From Symbiodinium natans (lineage: Eukaryota > Sar > Dinophyceae > Suessiales > Symbiodiniaceae): a DNA stretch of 28,315 bases. Both the position numbers and the translations under genes were made by a program. The notes beneath the pieces are model-generated. The model saw only the letters and a program-made list of their open reading frames with translations, was not told the DNA's origin and ran no database searches. This document shows, in pieces, positions 9,386 through 18,499 of this stretch. The stretch is from NCBI GenBank assembly GCA_905221605.1, contig CAJNDS010000277.1, forward strand, positions 1 through 28,315, read 5' to 3'. Each line of letters opens with the position of its first letter. Position 1 is the first letter of the stretch.

Positions 9386-12137
9386 TATGCGCCCGCCGCC
9401 CGCTGTGGCCCAGGCGGCCTTGCTCGAAGCATACGGGGGGCCTGCGGTGGCTGCGGAGGCGGCAATGCTTGCCGATGCCTTGCGTGCTGGCGAGCCACCT
9501 CCCGCACACGCAGCAGCATCTCCCACACGTACCGGGCGACCGCGCCGAGGTCGACGTAATCGGACCCCGGTGGAGTCGTCTGCGAGGCGGGGGGGTGGCG
9601 ACTCGAGCGACGCTGCTTCCGCTGCTCCAACCGCTGCCTGCCTCGCCCAGCCTGCGCGCAGGCCCGCCTCGCCTCCAACCCTTGAAGCGCTTGATGCCGT
9701 GGATCTTCTCGCAGAACTTCGTGGCCCCGTGCCGACCCTACAAGACGTCCCGGTCTTCTTGCGCGGCGGGTTGCGTCGCGCCTTGGAGTTCGCCCTGACC
9801 GCGCTGCGGGCGGCTTCTGCCGGGCCGGCAGAGGAGGCTGTACGCGCACGAGCTTGGAAACTTTTCCTCCTTACGCCTCGCATGCTCCTCGCGCGGACGG
9901 CAGAGACCGGTGCTGCAGGCAGTCGCGAGCTATTGGCCCGCGTTGGTGCGTACGAGCGAGCCGAATGGCCCGCCCTGTTGGAACGCGCGCGCGCTCAGCA
10001 TCGGCCCGCCCGCGGAGCGAGCAACATCGCCGATGCAAAGGCTGCTGCGGCCCACCGACGCGCGCGCAGCTTGCGTGCTTGCAAGCGCGGCAGCGCGCCG
10101 GGCTTGTCGGGAGCGCGGGCCGAACACTACAAAGTCCTGCTAGATCAGGCCGATGCTCTGGAACTGCTGGCCGAGGCTGCCACCCTCCTCGCCCGTGCTG
10201 ACGTGCCCCAGGAAGTCGCTGCCGGCATTGCGCTTGCACGTATGACTGCCATCCAGAAGCCTGGAGGCGGGGTCCGTGGCATCGCCACTGGCGACACGTT
10301 CCGGCGGCTTGTTTCCCGCACGTTGGCCGCCTCCCACGCTGCCACATTCGATGAGGCGACCCGACCATTCCAACATGCCTTAAGCACTCGCGCGGGCATG
10401 GACGACGCTCTTACAGCGAAGCTGCGGGCCGCTCTCGAACGCGACCCTCAGACCACCGTCGTCTCGCTAGACGGTCGCAGCGCATACGACTGCATTTCCC
10501 GTGCTGCTTTTTTGCACAAGCTCCATGAAGTGGCGCCCGCCCTCGTCCCCTTCGCCCGGCTTTTTTACGGTCAGGCCTCGGAGTACCTTTGGTGGGACGA
10601 GAGCGGCGAGCGCCATAGCATCTTCCAGGGCGAGGGATGCGAGCACCCCGCGCTCTTCGCCTTGGGACAACATGCGGGGCTGCAGCACGCGGCTGAGAGG
10701 CTTCAGGATGGTGAGGAACTCCTCGCGTTTTTGGATGACCTCTACCTCGTACTCCCGTGCCCAACACGGTCCCGTGCAGCCTTCGATACAGCAACGGCGT
10801 CTGTGGAGGCCCACACCGGGATCGCGGCCAACCTGGGCAAGACTCGCGTGTTCAACTTCTCCGGGGGACCAGCGCCGCCGGGGGTTCGCGACCTCGGCGA
10901 CGATGTGTGGCGCGGGGACAAGCCGTTGCTCGAACGCGGCATAGTCGCATTGGGCTGCCCCGTGGGGACACCCCAGTTCATAGAGGCGTGGGGGCGGGAT
11001 CGCGTGGCGAAGGAAGACGAGCTCCTGCGGCAGCTCCCCCTACTGCCCGACCTGCAGTGCGCGTGGTTGCTCCTGGCGTACTGCGCCTCGCCGCGCGCCA
11101 ACCACGCCCTGCGAACTGTGCCGCCCGAGTTGATCAGGCCGTACGCTGCGGCGCACGATGCGGCTGTGTGGGGCACGTTGCAAGCTTGTGCTGGTGAGCC
11201 AGCCGAGGACGCGGAGTGCCCGGCACGCGCCATCGCGCTGTTGCCCGCGAGCTTAGGAGGTCTGGGTCTCACTCAGGCAACACGCGCAGCCCCCGCAGCT
11301 TACTGGGCTGCGTGGGCTGACTCGCTCGCCGTCTTTGAGGCCCGCTGCCCCAGGTTTGCCGCATGGGCGGTCGCGGCTCTCCAGGATGGTACTGGCCCAG
11401 CGTGCCAGCGAGCTGCCGAGGCTGGTCGGCAGCTACTCCTCAACGAAGGCTGGGTCGATGTGCCGACCTGGTCGCGGGTTGCTAGGGGGGCGAGACCGCC
11501 GGGACCCGAGCCCGACGCCACTGAGCCTGGCGGGCGGGTGCATGGATGGCAGTTTCACGCGTCGCGTACTCGGAACCGTTTCTTCCGCGACCGCGTGTTG
11601 CTGCCTTCCTTGTCGCCCGCTCATCGCGCTCTTGTGCGTTCACAGGCTGGGCCCCACGCCGGCGCGTGGCTTACGGCCATCCCAAGTGACCCCCACACGA
11701 CGCTCTCCCCGGAGATGATGCAGATCGCACTGAGGCGACGCCTCCGCCTGCCGCTTCCGCTGGCCGCAGGGCGTTGCGGTGGGGATGGCGGGCAGTCCAC
11801 CCCGGGGTGTGGCCGCCTTTTCCAAGGCACGGCGACCATGCCTTGGCTTGCCCCCGCACGGGCCTGCTTGCGCGCCGTGCCAAAGTCGTCGAGCGCGCCT
11901 GCGCGAGGCTGTAGGGCCAAGTGGTGCCGCAGCAATGGCTGGCCCATACCACCGCGCCTGGAGTACTTGGGGGGGACCGTCGCCGCCTGGACCTCGTCAT
12001 CTACGGGGCGACCCCGTTGGGAGGGGCGCTATGCTGCGACGACGCCACACTCGTCTCGCCGCTGGCGAGGGACGGCACGCCCCACTGCGGAGCCGCAGGC
12101 CGTGACGGGCCGTGCTGCGCACGGCCGAGCGGCGTAA
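9327..12137 (+). CDS. Reverse transcriptase polyprotein of copy 3 (936-codon open frame)
   Basis: This long frame encodes the RT of the element. Visible motifs: pre-palm 'KRGSAPGLSGARAEHYK' (residue ~253) and 'TAIQKPGGGVRGIATGD' (~307); motif A 'VVSLDGRSAYDCIS' with Asp382; motif B 'QGEGCEHPALFALG' (~434); motif C 'FLDD' (residues 468-471, FLDD rather than the usual YxDD); motif D-like 'NLGKTRVFN' (~502). A post-RT region follows with 'HGWQFHASRTRN' (~739) and 'RRRLRLPLP', then C817 and C828 of a Cys/His motif. Family similarity leaves the frame near 11815, so the last ~105 residues are out-of-frame read-through. The ATG at 9327 lies in the overlap with the N-terminal fragment; the ancestral start was further upstream. 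The role is cDNA synthesis from element RNA. All catalytic Asp residues are present, but the endonuclease is not in frame. Confidence 0.85.
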   Translation: MLTGSCLSRRLSLALATPTAMRPPPAVAQAALLEAYGGPAVAAEAAMLADALRAGEPPPAHAAASPTRTGRPRRGRRNRTPVESSARRGGGDSSDAASAAPTAACLAQPARRPASPPTLEALDAVDLLAELRGPVPTLQDVPVFLRGGLRRALEFALTALRAASAGPAEEAVRARAWKLFLLTPRMLLARTAETGAAGSRELLARVGAYERAEWPALLERARAQHRPARGASNIADAKAAAAHRRARSLRACKRGSAPGLSGARAEHYKVLLDQADALELLAEAATLLARADVPQEVAAGIALARMTAIQKPGGGVRGIATGDTFRRLVSRTLAASHAATFDEATRPFQHALSTRAGMDDALTAKLRAALERDPQTTVVSLDGRSAYDCISRAAFLHKLHEVAPALVPFARLFYGQASEYLWWDESGERHSIFQGEGCEHPALFALGQHAGLQHAAERLQDGEELLAFLDDLYLVLPCPTRSRAAFDTATASVEAHTGIAANLGKTRVFNFSGGPAPPGVRDLGDDVWRGDKPLLERGIVALGCPVGTPQFIEAWGRDRVAKEDELLRQLPLLPDLQCAWLLLAYCASPRANHALRTVPPELIRPYAAAHDAAVWGTLQACAGEPAEDAECPARAIALLPASLGGLGLTQATRAAPAAYWAAWADSLAVFEARCPRFAAWAVAALQDGTGPACQRAAEAGRQLLLNEGWVDVPTWSRVARGARPPGPEPDATEPGGRVHGWQFHASRTRNRFFRDRVLLPSLSPAHRALVRSQAGPHAGAWLTAIPSDPHTTLSPEMMQIALRRRLRLPLPLAAGRCGGDGGQSTPGCGRLFQGTATMPWLAPARACLRAVPKSSSAPARGCRAKWCRSNGWPIPPRLEYLGGTVAAWTSSSTGRPRWEGRYAATTPHSSRRWRGTARPTAEPQAVTGRAAHGRAA

Positions 12138-12479
12138 GCGGGCCACCTACCCCGAGCTGGCACAGGGGGGGGCGCAACAGCTCTGCGTGCTTGGTTGTGA
12201 GGTCGGGGGCGCTGGAACGCCGAGGCTGCGTCAGTGGTGCGACGCCTGGTCCGCTTGCGGGCCTGCCGCGCCCCGGCACCTCTGCGCGCGGTTGCCGGTG
12301 TCGCCTGGGCACGCAGGTGGTGGAGCGCCCTGTCCGTCGCATGCCAGCAGGCGGTCGGCTCAACGGCGCTGGGGAGGGCAAGGGCGGTAGTGGGGCCGGC
12401 GCAAGACAGCCTGCCGACCGTGGCTGCCGTCCTGGCTCTTGGTGACCCGGACGGACCGAGTCGCCTGCCGCTGCGCTGA
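11775..12479 (+). pseudogene. Cys/His motif and restriction-like endonuclease of copy 3, frameshifted
   Basis: C817 and C828 of the RT frame (nt 11775, 11808) are followed, one frame over, by 'GDHALACPRTGLLARR' (from 11831), giving a C...C...H-x3-C knuckle between RT and endonuclease as in R2-type elements. The same frame has TAG at 11912, then 'VVPQQWLAHTTAPGV' and 'RRRLDLVIYG' (Asp at 11990), then 'LCCDDATLVSPL' (Asp at 12038/12041, one Asp more than copy 2). After another shift, 'AERRKRATYPEL' supplies Lys at 12136, followed by 'LCVLGCEVGG'. A last frame (12234-12479) reads 'RLRACRAPAPLRAVAGVAWARRWWS' in substance and stops after 'SRLPLR'. D...D...K...Y fits a PD-(D/E)xK-type RLE. At least three frameshifts and one stop make it non-functional. 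Confidence 0.75.
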
Positions 12480-12649
12480 AGCCCGCCGGCTGCTGCTGCG
12501 AGCGTGGCGTAGCTTGCCCGGGTAGTTTTGGAGCCGCTTAGCCGACCAAACGGATCAGCAGGCATAAAAGTCCGCGGGAAAAAAAATGTTGCATTTGTTA
12601 GTCTTGTCGTTCGAGGGGACAGAGCTTAAGACAAGACACTTAAACTAAG
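12480..12649 (+). other. 3' tail of copy 3
   Basis: Non-coding tail after the stop at 12477-12479. It contains GGGAAAAAAAATGTTGCATT (about 12577-12596) and AGACACTTAAACTAAG (near 12634), both with counterparts in the copy 2 tail, so these are ancestral 3'-UTR sequence rather than a poly(A) end. Confidence 0.55.
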
Positions 12650-12704
12650 AAACGATGCGCTTCAGAATAAGGTACGTTTGCAGATGGAACACTCATGCCC
12701 CCTC
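12650..12704 (+). repeat. Shared 3' terminal block, copy 3
   Basis: The third copy of the block has CTTCAGAATAAGGTACGTTT and ends CATGCCCCCTC, one C fewer than the others. No further retroelement follows, which shows the block belongs to the 3' end of the preceding copy rather than to the start of the next. Confidence 0.75.
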
Positions 12705-13087
12705 GCGAGAGAATAAAGGCTGCATTTGTCTTGTTTTGCTGGACTATCTTGGCGGTGCGCGGTTGAGTGGTATATATATATATACAGTTACGAGTAGGAC
12801 TTCCAGTCTTACAACTCAGGCAAGCTGGCTTATAATTCAACATAACTGACCATGGTGTTTATAAGCGTTTATGAGCAATATAGCAAAGTTATAATGCCAC
12901 TTGCGTTTGGGTTATAAACCAGAATATATGTTGTTGCTAAGTCATATATAAGTCCTGCTCGTGGGAACGTGGAATGTCGTCTGTGGTACCATATAAGTGG
13001 ACTTAGCTAAGTCCTAGCTAGCTGGTTCGCGGCAGACTTTCTATATTCAATGGGTGATCCTTTCTGTTTGTCGGGTCTCTCGACCTT
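12705..13087. other. AT-rich spacer with short palindromes, no gene seen
   Basis: It contains a (TA)7 tract at 12771-12784, several TATAAG/TTATAA words and the perfect 16-nt palindrome GGACTTAGCTAAGTCC at 12999-13014. The short ORFs here are not supported by composition or motif. Confidence 0.6.
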
Positions 13088-13266
13088 GGCGTGTCGTGGG
13101 CGTGTCGTGGGCATGTCGTGAGCATGTCGTGGGCGTGTCGTGGGCATGGGGGCCGTGTCGCAGGCATGTCGTGGCCGTGTCGTGGCCGTGTCATTTTGGG
13201 CTTGAGTCTTGCTTGAAACATCCCCCGGGTGGGGGACTTAGCTCGGAGTTGTAACTCCAGTTGCAT
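13018..13266 (-). CDS. Possible small ORF downstream of the spliced-leader relict
   Basis: An 82-codon frame whose ATG at 13266 is the first ATG after the spliced-leader-like sequence at 13350-13365, leaving an 84-nt leader. It starts MQLELQLRAKSPTRG and then becomes His/Arg/Asp-rich because it traverses the 11-bp minisatellite. No domain is recognised. The only support is position relative to the relict; it may be fortuitous. Confidence 0.15.
   Translation of the reverse strand: MQLELQLRAKSPTRGMFQARLKPKMTRPRHGHDMPATRPPCPRHAHDMLTTCPRHAHDTPRSRDPTNRKDHPLNIESLPRTS
13088..13194 (+). repeat. 11-bp minisatellite, unit GCRTGTCGTGG
   Basis: About nine to ten degenerate units alternate GCGTGTCGTGG, GCATGTCGTGG and CCGTGTCGTGG, with one disrupted unit around 13145. 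On the minus strand it encodes an Arg/His/Asp/Pro-rich repeat in the 82-codon frame 13018-13266. Confidence 0.85.
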
Positions 13267-13280
13267 AAGTCCGTAAGTCC

Positions 13281-13337
13281 GCTTATAATTTATAAGCTAA
13301 TGCTGCGGACAAGCTAAGTGCCACCTAAGTCACTTAG
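13281..13337. repeat. Cluster of short palindromes
   Basis: GCTTATAATTTATAAGC (13281-13297) is perfectly palindromic around a central base, and CTAAGTCACTTAG (13325-13337) likewise. GTCCGC (13277) and GCGGAC (13305) form an outer inverted pair around the first. The AAGTC/GACTT word recurs across 12940-13345. This could be the remnant of a small inverted-repeat element; termini and target duplication are not identified. Confidence 0.4.
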
Positions 13338-13349
13338 TAAGCCACTTCC

Positions 13350-13365
13350 CTTGAGCCAAAATGGC
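13350..13365 (-). other. Dinoflagellate spliced-leader relict
   Basis: On the minus strand this reads GCCATTTTGGCTCAAG, identical to the last 16 nt of the 22-nt dinoflagellate trans-spliced leader as I know it. The five bases upstream (ATGCG) do not match the leader's CCGTA, so it is a partial copy. It is followed by GGAAGTGG rather than a GT donor, so it is not an SL RNA gene. Genomic leader relicts arise when trans-spliced mRNA is reverse transcribed and re-inserted. An exact 16-mer is unlikely by chance in a window this size. Confidence 0.6.
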
Positions 13366-16300
13366 CGCATTTGGATTAACCGTCAGCAGCTCACTGAATA
13401 ACAACTCACAGCATATAGCACCGTGCACGGCGTTCATTAAGCAAGGTAGGAACCATCGAAGGCATCTGACCAATCCAAAGAAACAAGGAAACCAGGTGAC
13501 CGTACGTGTTTCCCAATAAGGCAAAAAACACAAACGTCAACCAACAAAGGTTGTGTTGCGCGGTCGTCCAAGAACACAAGAGTACTAACAACGGAAGCGT
13601 GCGCACAGCACGAGGGTTGGTGCGAGTTTTCTTTCCGGCTTTGCTGTGAACACGCCATTCAATTTTTAACTGTCTGGGGCCTTCGCTGGAGTAATTTTGA
13701 AGGGAGATTTGCTTTACACTATGGGAATAGGAACTTCAAGCATGCTGAAGGTTACAAATAGCCCGGTGAAGCGATGGGAACACCGGAAGTCGGATGCTTT
13801 TGGTGGTCATTTACGACTTCTATCTGTCAGTAACTCAAGCCCATGTATGGCACGACGGGTGGCAGTTGGCGCCTGTTTGAACGCCGCAGCAAAACCATCA
13901 ACAACAACCTGTTCAAAGCGACGGGTAACGCCAAAAAAATGACTGCCCCCTAAGGTGCGACCTAGGCCCGACGACGAGAGTTTTGACAATCGCTCAAACG
14001 TTTTTTAATCCGCTGTGCGTTGCCCCGGATTGACTTTGCTGACAGTCATAAAAAAATTATTGTCGACAGGCGAGGAATGTCACTTCCGTATTTCACTATT
14101 TCCTAGCTTCATTCATACTAAATGAGGCATTGTTTGTCATGACAGCGAGATATAGATAGCGAGTGAACGTGCCTCGAATTAACACAATGGCCCTGCTCAC
14201 AAGTTCCGCCATGCTATCGCTGCGAATGGTGCTGCTGGGCAGAAGCCATGGCCCGTGGCCAGAGAGGCTCGTTTCTTCAGCGCAGCAATGCGCAGCAGTC
14301 TGCAGCTCGTGGTCTATTTATGCAAGGGGTTGATGAACGATACAATGCTAACAGCCGTCAGAATAGACATTGAACAGGGTGCAACCTACTTAAAAGAGAC
14401 TGGCGACAGCGATGTTGCGTGGCAAATTGGAGTTTCGGGTTGTGTGTTGTCATTGTTGGGAAATGCGGCTGCGTATTCTATATTATGACGCAGGGCGCAA
14501 AGCCGATGAGCCTATCGCTGGCGGCCAGCGATGTTGCGGAAGCAAGCAAGCAAACAAAGTTGAGAGCCCTTGTCGCATTTTTTGCAAGGTTTCATGGCAT
14601 TTTGTTGTTTGATATGGTGTGTGCTGAAGCGATTGATGATGGGGCACAAGGCGCCAGAGATCAAATCACCAAGCTCATCCGCGGCAATACTGCTTGCCTG
14701 CATTCTCTCCAGCTGGATTCCACGACAAAGGTGACCGACGAGGCAAGCTCGTGGGCCCCCACAAAAACAATAGTGTCAATTCATGTGGCCGTGAAGATGC
14801 CAACGGTGACGGCATCATCCTTGTTGTTTTGTCCTGTGTGGTAGCTTGTGTCATGCCGCTTTGCTCGGGGACACACCGGAGCTGCCTCCAGCACTCGGGG
14901 CATGTGTTTGTCATGGGAACGTAGGTTGGGCATGTGGCATTTTCCAATTATCCGACCAAGCGCTGTTGAGTCAAAGAGCGGCATCATTGAAGCTTTACTT
15001 GTTGATTCGAGCAGCATAGTCGGGCACATGTTCAATGCAATGTCACCAAAAGCCAGGAAATCATGACAGCGCTGGCACGTGAATTTGACAGCTTGGACTC
15101 TCGACTGCGGCTAGCATCCTTCGCCCGCTCCACACTGCACAGCATCACGCTCGTTTGTGGATTGAGGACATCAATATGCGTGATCGCATGGTTCCGGTGG
15201 AAACCATTGCCGAAATTCAAGAGTTGCAAGAACCCCAGATCGGATCACGCAGGATGGCCAGAGGACCAAATTGACTTCTACTTGCCATGGGGTTCGGTGC
15301 CATGGCTCAGGTTTCTTCAAGACCGAGCAGAACGGGCGGTTACGCATGCAACCCAGTCAGTGTTGCATGAAACATATTATTGCCAAGGGATATTCCGTTG
15401 AGGTCGAACGTACGTCGAGACGTCATTTGGAAGTCGTTGATGCGCATCCCGCTGTGCCCTTCTGTTGCATGTTAAATGCAGAGGCAGTGGGTTTTTGATG
15501 TTTTGCCGCGTTATGCCGCGTTGCTGTACGCCATCTGAGGCGCATCGGCTGTTCTGGCCTGGAACCCAAGAAAAGCACAGCTGCTAGACAGCGACACAGC
15601 CGCCGCACTGAGCAATGTCGTTCCTACCCAAGGTGGTTACAGCATTTGCCCTTTTCCTCACGACTTTTCGATATTCCCGTGCTATTTGTGCCATCCACGA
15701 CTTCACCAATGCGACATGCAACCAGGAGAGTCTCGGAAGACTGCCCAAGGCCCAAGGCTTCGGGTTTACTGCGTGCGTGCGCATCTAACCGCAAATGCGG
15801 CCGTTTCGGGTGATGTTCACAACGGCTTCCATTTTGCCTGTATTTGCCTCATTGGTTCCGTAGCTGCCTTGTGACCAAAGTAGATATCACCTGCATCCGA
15901 GGAACAGCTGTTATTTGCAAGTGGTCGTGCAGATAGGACAGCTGGAGTGAAGAGTGGATGGTGCTGATTGCGCCTGAACCAGCCTGCTTCTTCTCGAAGG
16001 AGAGACAGCAACCTTGCTACCAGAATGGCAGCTGCCAGTTGAGGCGCCTCAAACTCGTCTCTCCTTGGCTAGTTTTGGTCCAGCAAGCCAGAGTCGGACA
16101 GTTTTCGCATGGTGTACATGTCTTCTCGCAAGGCTTGGGATGATAGTATGGTGTGGTATAGTTCGCAAGGGCCCTTCAAATGTTGCGCCCTCAGCTGTGT
16201 ACAGCTCAACAGCTGCCACGCAGGTCGCTCTGAATACGCTCAGGTTGCAACAACGCCGGGAGTTATGTGCGTGGAGATGCCAACTTGTCAGGGGCTGGCA

Positions 16301-16850
16301 GCTCTTGCTGCGACTTTTATGATGAAGCTTGGCAGCTAGAAACTTGAAGCTTGTTGGGCGCGTGACATGCCAACTGTATTCTTTGAAACTGTATGGCAGC
16401 AGAAGTCGAGGCCAAGTGGATTCTTGGAAGCAAACAGAAGCTGCGACAGCTAGGAGGGTAGGCCGTCGTGCGACAATTTTTATGAAGGCAGTTGTTGTCC
16501 CTGGCGCAAGTTCGTCGTGTGGACTGTGCTTTAGTGTCGCTGTGTGTGATCTGCGTTATCAGTGGACAAAGGCAGGTGTTTTGCGACAACTTCGGAGCTG
16601 AAGAGAGGCGGCCGCCTGTTTTGGAATGCCGGCCCCCTACTGCAACGCTTCGCACGCTTCGCGGCGCAGCTCCCAGAGGCGGTTCTTGTCCTGGAAGGTC
16701 CAACATCTCCTTGGAGCTGTGGGGTTGCAGCCTCGGCTAGGGCTAGGGCTGACTTTGGCTTGCACGGCCCTGAGAGACTCAGCCCAAATCGGCCCAGCCT
16801 TGGCTAGGCCATATTGGAGACTGTATCCGGAGAGCAGAAGGTGAAGGACA
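13366..16850. other. Mixed-composition region, no gene recognised
   Basis: About 3.5 kb near 50% GC without long frames or recognisable domains. The most protein-like stretch is the plus frame 14419-14844 (141 codons, with 'TKLRALVAFFARFHGILLFD' and 'GARDQITKLIRGNTACLHS'). Shorter stretches at 15063-15401 and 16109-16339 also look plausible, but other frames over the same bases look equally plausible, so I call none as a gene. GGCTAGGGCTAGGGCT near 16734 is a short repeat. Confidence 0.5.
14419..14844 (+). CDS. Exon-like ORF, unrecognised
   Basis: A 141-codon frame of balanced amino-acid composition, with a hydrophobic stretch near residues 50-62 and a charged middle part. It overlaps a 77-codon frame at 14255-14488 in another phase. 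No domain, convincing splice sites, leader or conserved neighbour supports it. It could be an exon, an old pseudogene or chance. Confidence 0.2.
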   Translation: MANWSFGLCVVIVGKCGCVFYIMTQGAKPMSLSLAASDVAEASKQTKLRALVAFFARFHGILLFDMVCAEAIDDGAQGARDQITKLIRGNTACLHSLQLDSTTKVTDEASSWAPTKTIVSIHVAVKMPTVTASSLLFCPVW

Positions 16851-16854
16851 CCCA

Positions 16855-17545
16855 CAACAAGAACAGCAAGAACAGCAAGAACAGCAAGAACAGCAAGAAC
16901 AGCAAGAACAGCAAGAACAGCCAGAGCAGCAATAACAGCAATGTCAACAATAACAACAATAACAACAATAACAACAATAACAACAATAACAACAATAACA
17001 ACAATAACAACAATAACAACAATAACAACAATAACAACAATAACAACAATAACAACAATAACAACAATAACAACAATAACAACAATAACAACATGAACAA
17101 CAATAGCAACAATGACAATAACAACAATACAACAATAACAACAATAACAACAGTAACAACAATAACAACAAGAACAACAAGAACAACAATAACAACAATA
17201 ACAACAATAACAACACTAACAACAATAACAGCAATGACAACAATGACAACAATAACAGCAGTAACAGCAGTAACAGCAATAACAGCAATGACAACAATAT
17301 CAACTATATCAACTATAGCAACTATAGCAATGATAACGACGATAACAACACTATAACAACTATAACAACTATAACAACTATAACAACTATAACAACTATA
17401 ACAACTATAACAACTATAACAACTATATAACAACTATAAAAACTATAACAACTATAACAACGATAACAATTATAACAACTATAACAACTATAACAACTAT
17501 AACAACTATAACAACTATAACAACTACAACAACTACAACAACTAT
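16855..17545 (+). repeat. Compound 9-bp satellite: AACAGCAAG, then AACAACAAT, then AACAACTAT
   Basis: There are three successive tracts with 9-bp periods. AACAGCAAG occupies about 16860-16925, perfect AACAACAAT about 16944-17090 with a degenerate continuation to about 17335, and AACAACTAT about 17340-17545. The period is a multiple of three, so all frames stay open and give poly-Asn/Thr (plus) or poly-Leu/Ile/Val (minus) ORFs that are not genes. Confidence 0.95.
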
Positions 17546-17885
17546 CGTGGGGCCATGCCTGTTTGTTATGGCGATATCTCTCGATTTTTTCAAGTGCTCT
17601 CTGTTTGCGTTTGGAGACGAAGCTTTTTACTGCGGAGGATAAGAACAAGAAATCAAGTGAAAACAGCAATAGTAACAACATGAAGAACACTAGAAATACC
17701 AACAACACTAAGGAACAGTATTCGCAAGTTCAACGCGAGTAGCAATGCAAGAAGCGTCAACATACAATAATGGCATATTACGACAAGCGCAACAACGGCA
17801 ACCACAGCAACCGTAGTAGACAATCTAACGCGAAGCACAAGAACAGGAATAACGATATAATAGGAAAACAAGATGAACAACACGA
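17546..17885. other. Non-repetitive island between satellite tracts
   Basis: About 340 bases with only loose AAC/AGC words. It includes a less A-rich stretch near 17546-17640 with no counterpart elsewhere in the window. No gene seen. Confidence 0.5.
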
Positions 17886-18440
17886 ACATCAATAGCAATA
17901 TTAGCAAGAATAGTAGTAGCAATAATAGCAATAATGGCAATCATAGCAATAATTGCAATCATAGCAATAATAGCAATAATAGCAATAATAGCAATAATAG
18001 CAATAATAGCAATACTAGCAATAATGGCAATAATGGCAGCAGAAACAACAATCATGCAGCAGCAATACCGACTGTAATCACAATATCAACCAGAATAACA
18101 GCAACAACAACAAGAATAGCAACAAGAACGAGAATGATACGAAGAACAACTAGAACATACTTCGCAATCATAGCAGTACTCGCAACAATGACAATAATTG
18201 CGATGGCAGTAACAGCATGAATAGCAGCAATAACAATACTGGCAATAACAGCAATAACAGCAACAATAGCAATAATAGCAATAATAAGAATAATAGCAAT
18301 AATAGCAATACTAGCAATAATAGCAATGATAGCAATAATAGCAATCATAGCAATAATAGCAATAATGACGATAATAGCAATTATCGCGATAATATCATTG
18401 GGAACAATAATAGCAGTAGTAGCCATAATAGCAATGATAG
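17886..18440 (+). repeat. 9-bp satellite, unit AGCAATAAT, interrupted
   Basis: Units of AGCAATAAT (variants AGCAATAAC, GGCAATAAT, AGCAATGAT) at about 17890-18055 and 18215-18380, separated by a degenerate A-rich stretch. Same period and related sequence to the tracts on both sides. ORFs rich in Asn/Ser (plus) or Ile/Ala (minus) are products of the repeat. Confidence 0.9.
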
Positions 18441-18499
18441 CAACGATTGCGATTAGCAATAAGAACATTAATCTCAGTCAGAACATTAGCGAAGCAACA

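Larger units (their letters stand above)
8733..12704 (+). mobile_element. Non-LTR retrotransposon copy 3 (RT open, 5'-truncated)
   Basis: It starts immediately after the copy 2 terminal block and ends with its own block at 12650-12704, about 3.97 kb. It lacks the RING-like and zinc-ribbon region, so it is 5'-truncated relative to copy 2. The order is: domain with 'NSWLYVPLL', linker, RT, post-RT domain, Cys/His motif, RLE, short AT-rich tail. It is same-strand as the other two. Inferred mechanism: RLE nicking and target-primed reverse transcription, as in the R2/CRE/NeSL groups of RLE-bearing elements. Which clade it belongs to cannot be settled by eye. Confidence 0.85.

Noticed and set aside
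13187-13203. Second spliced-leader-like sequence (GTCATTTTGGGCTTGAG, plus strand)
   Set aside because: Needs an inserted base and several mismatches; it also overlaps the minisatellite end.
16804-17708. Poly-Asn/Thr plus-strand and poly-Leu/Val minus-strand ORFs of up to 209 codons
   Set aside because: A 9-bp period keeps every frame open; no non-repeat protein sequence is attached.
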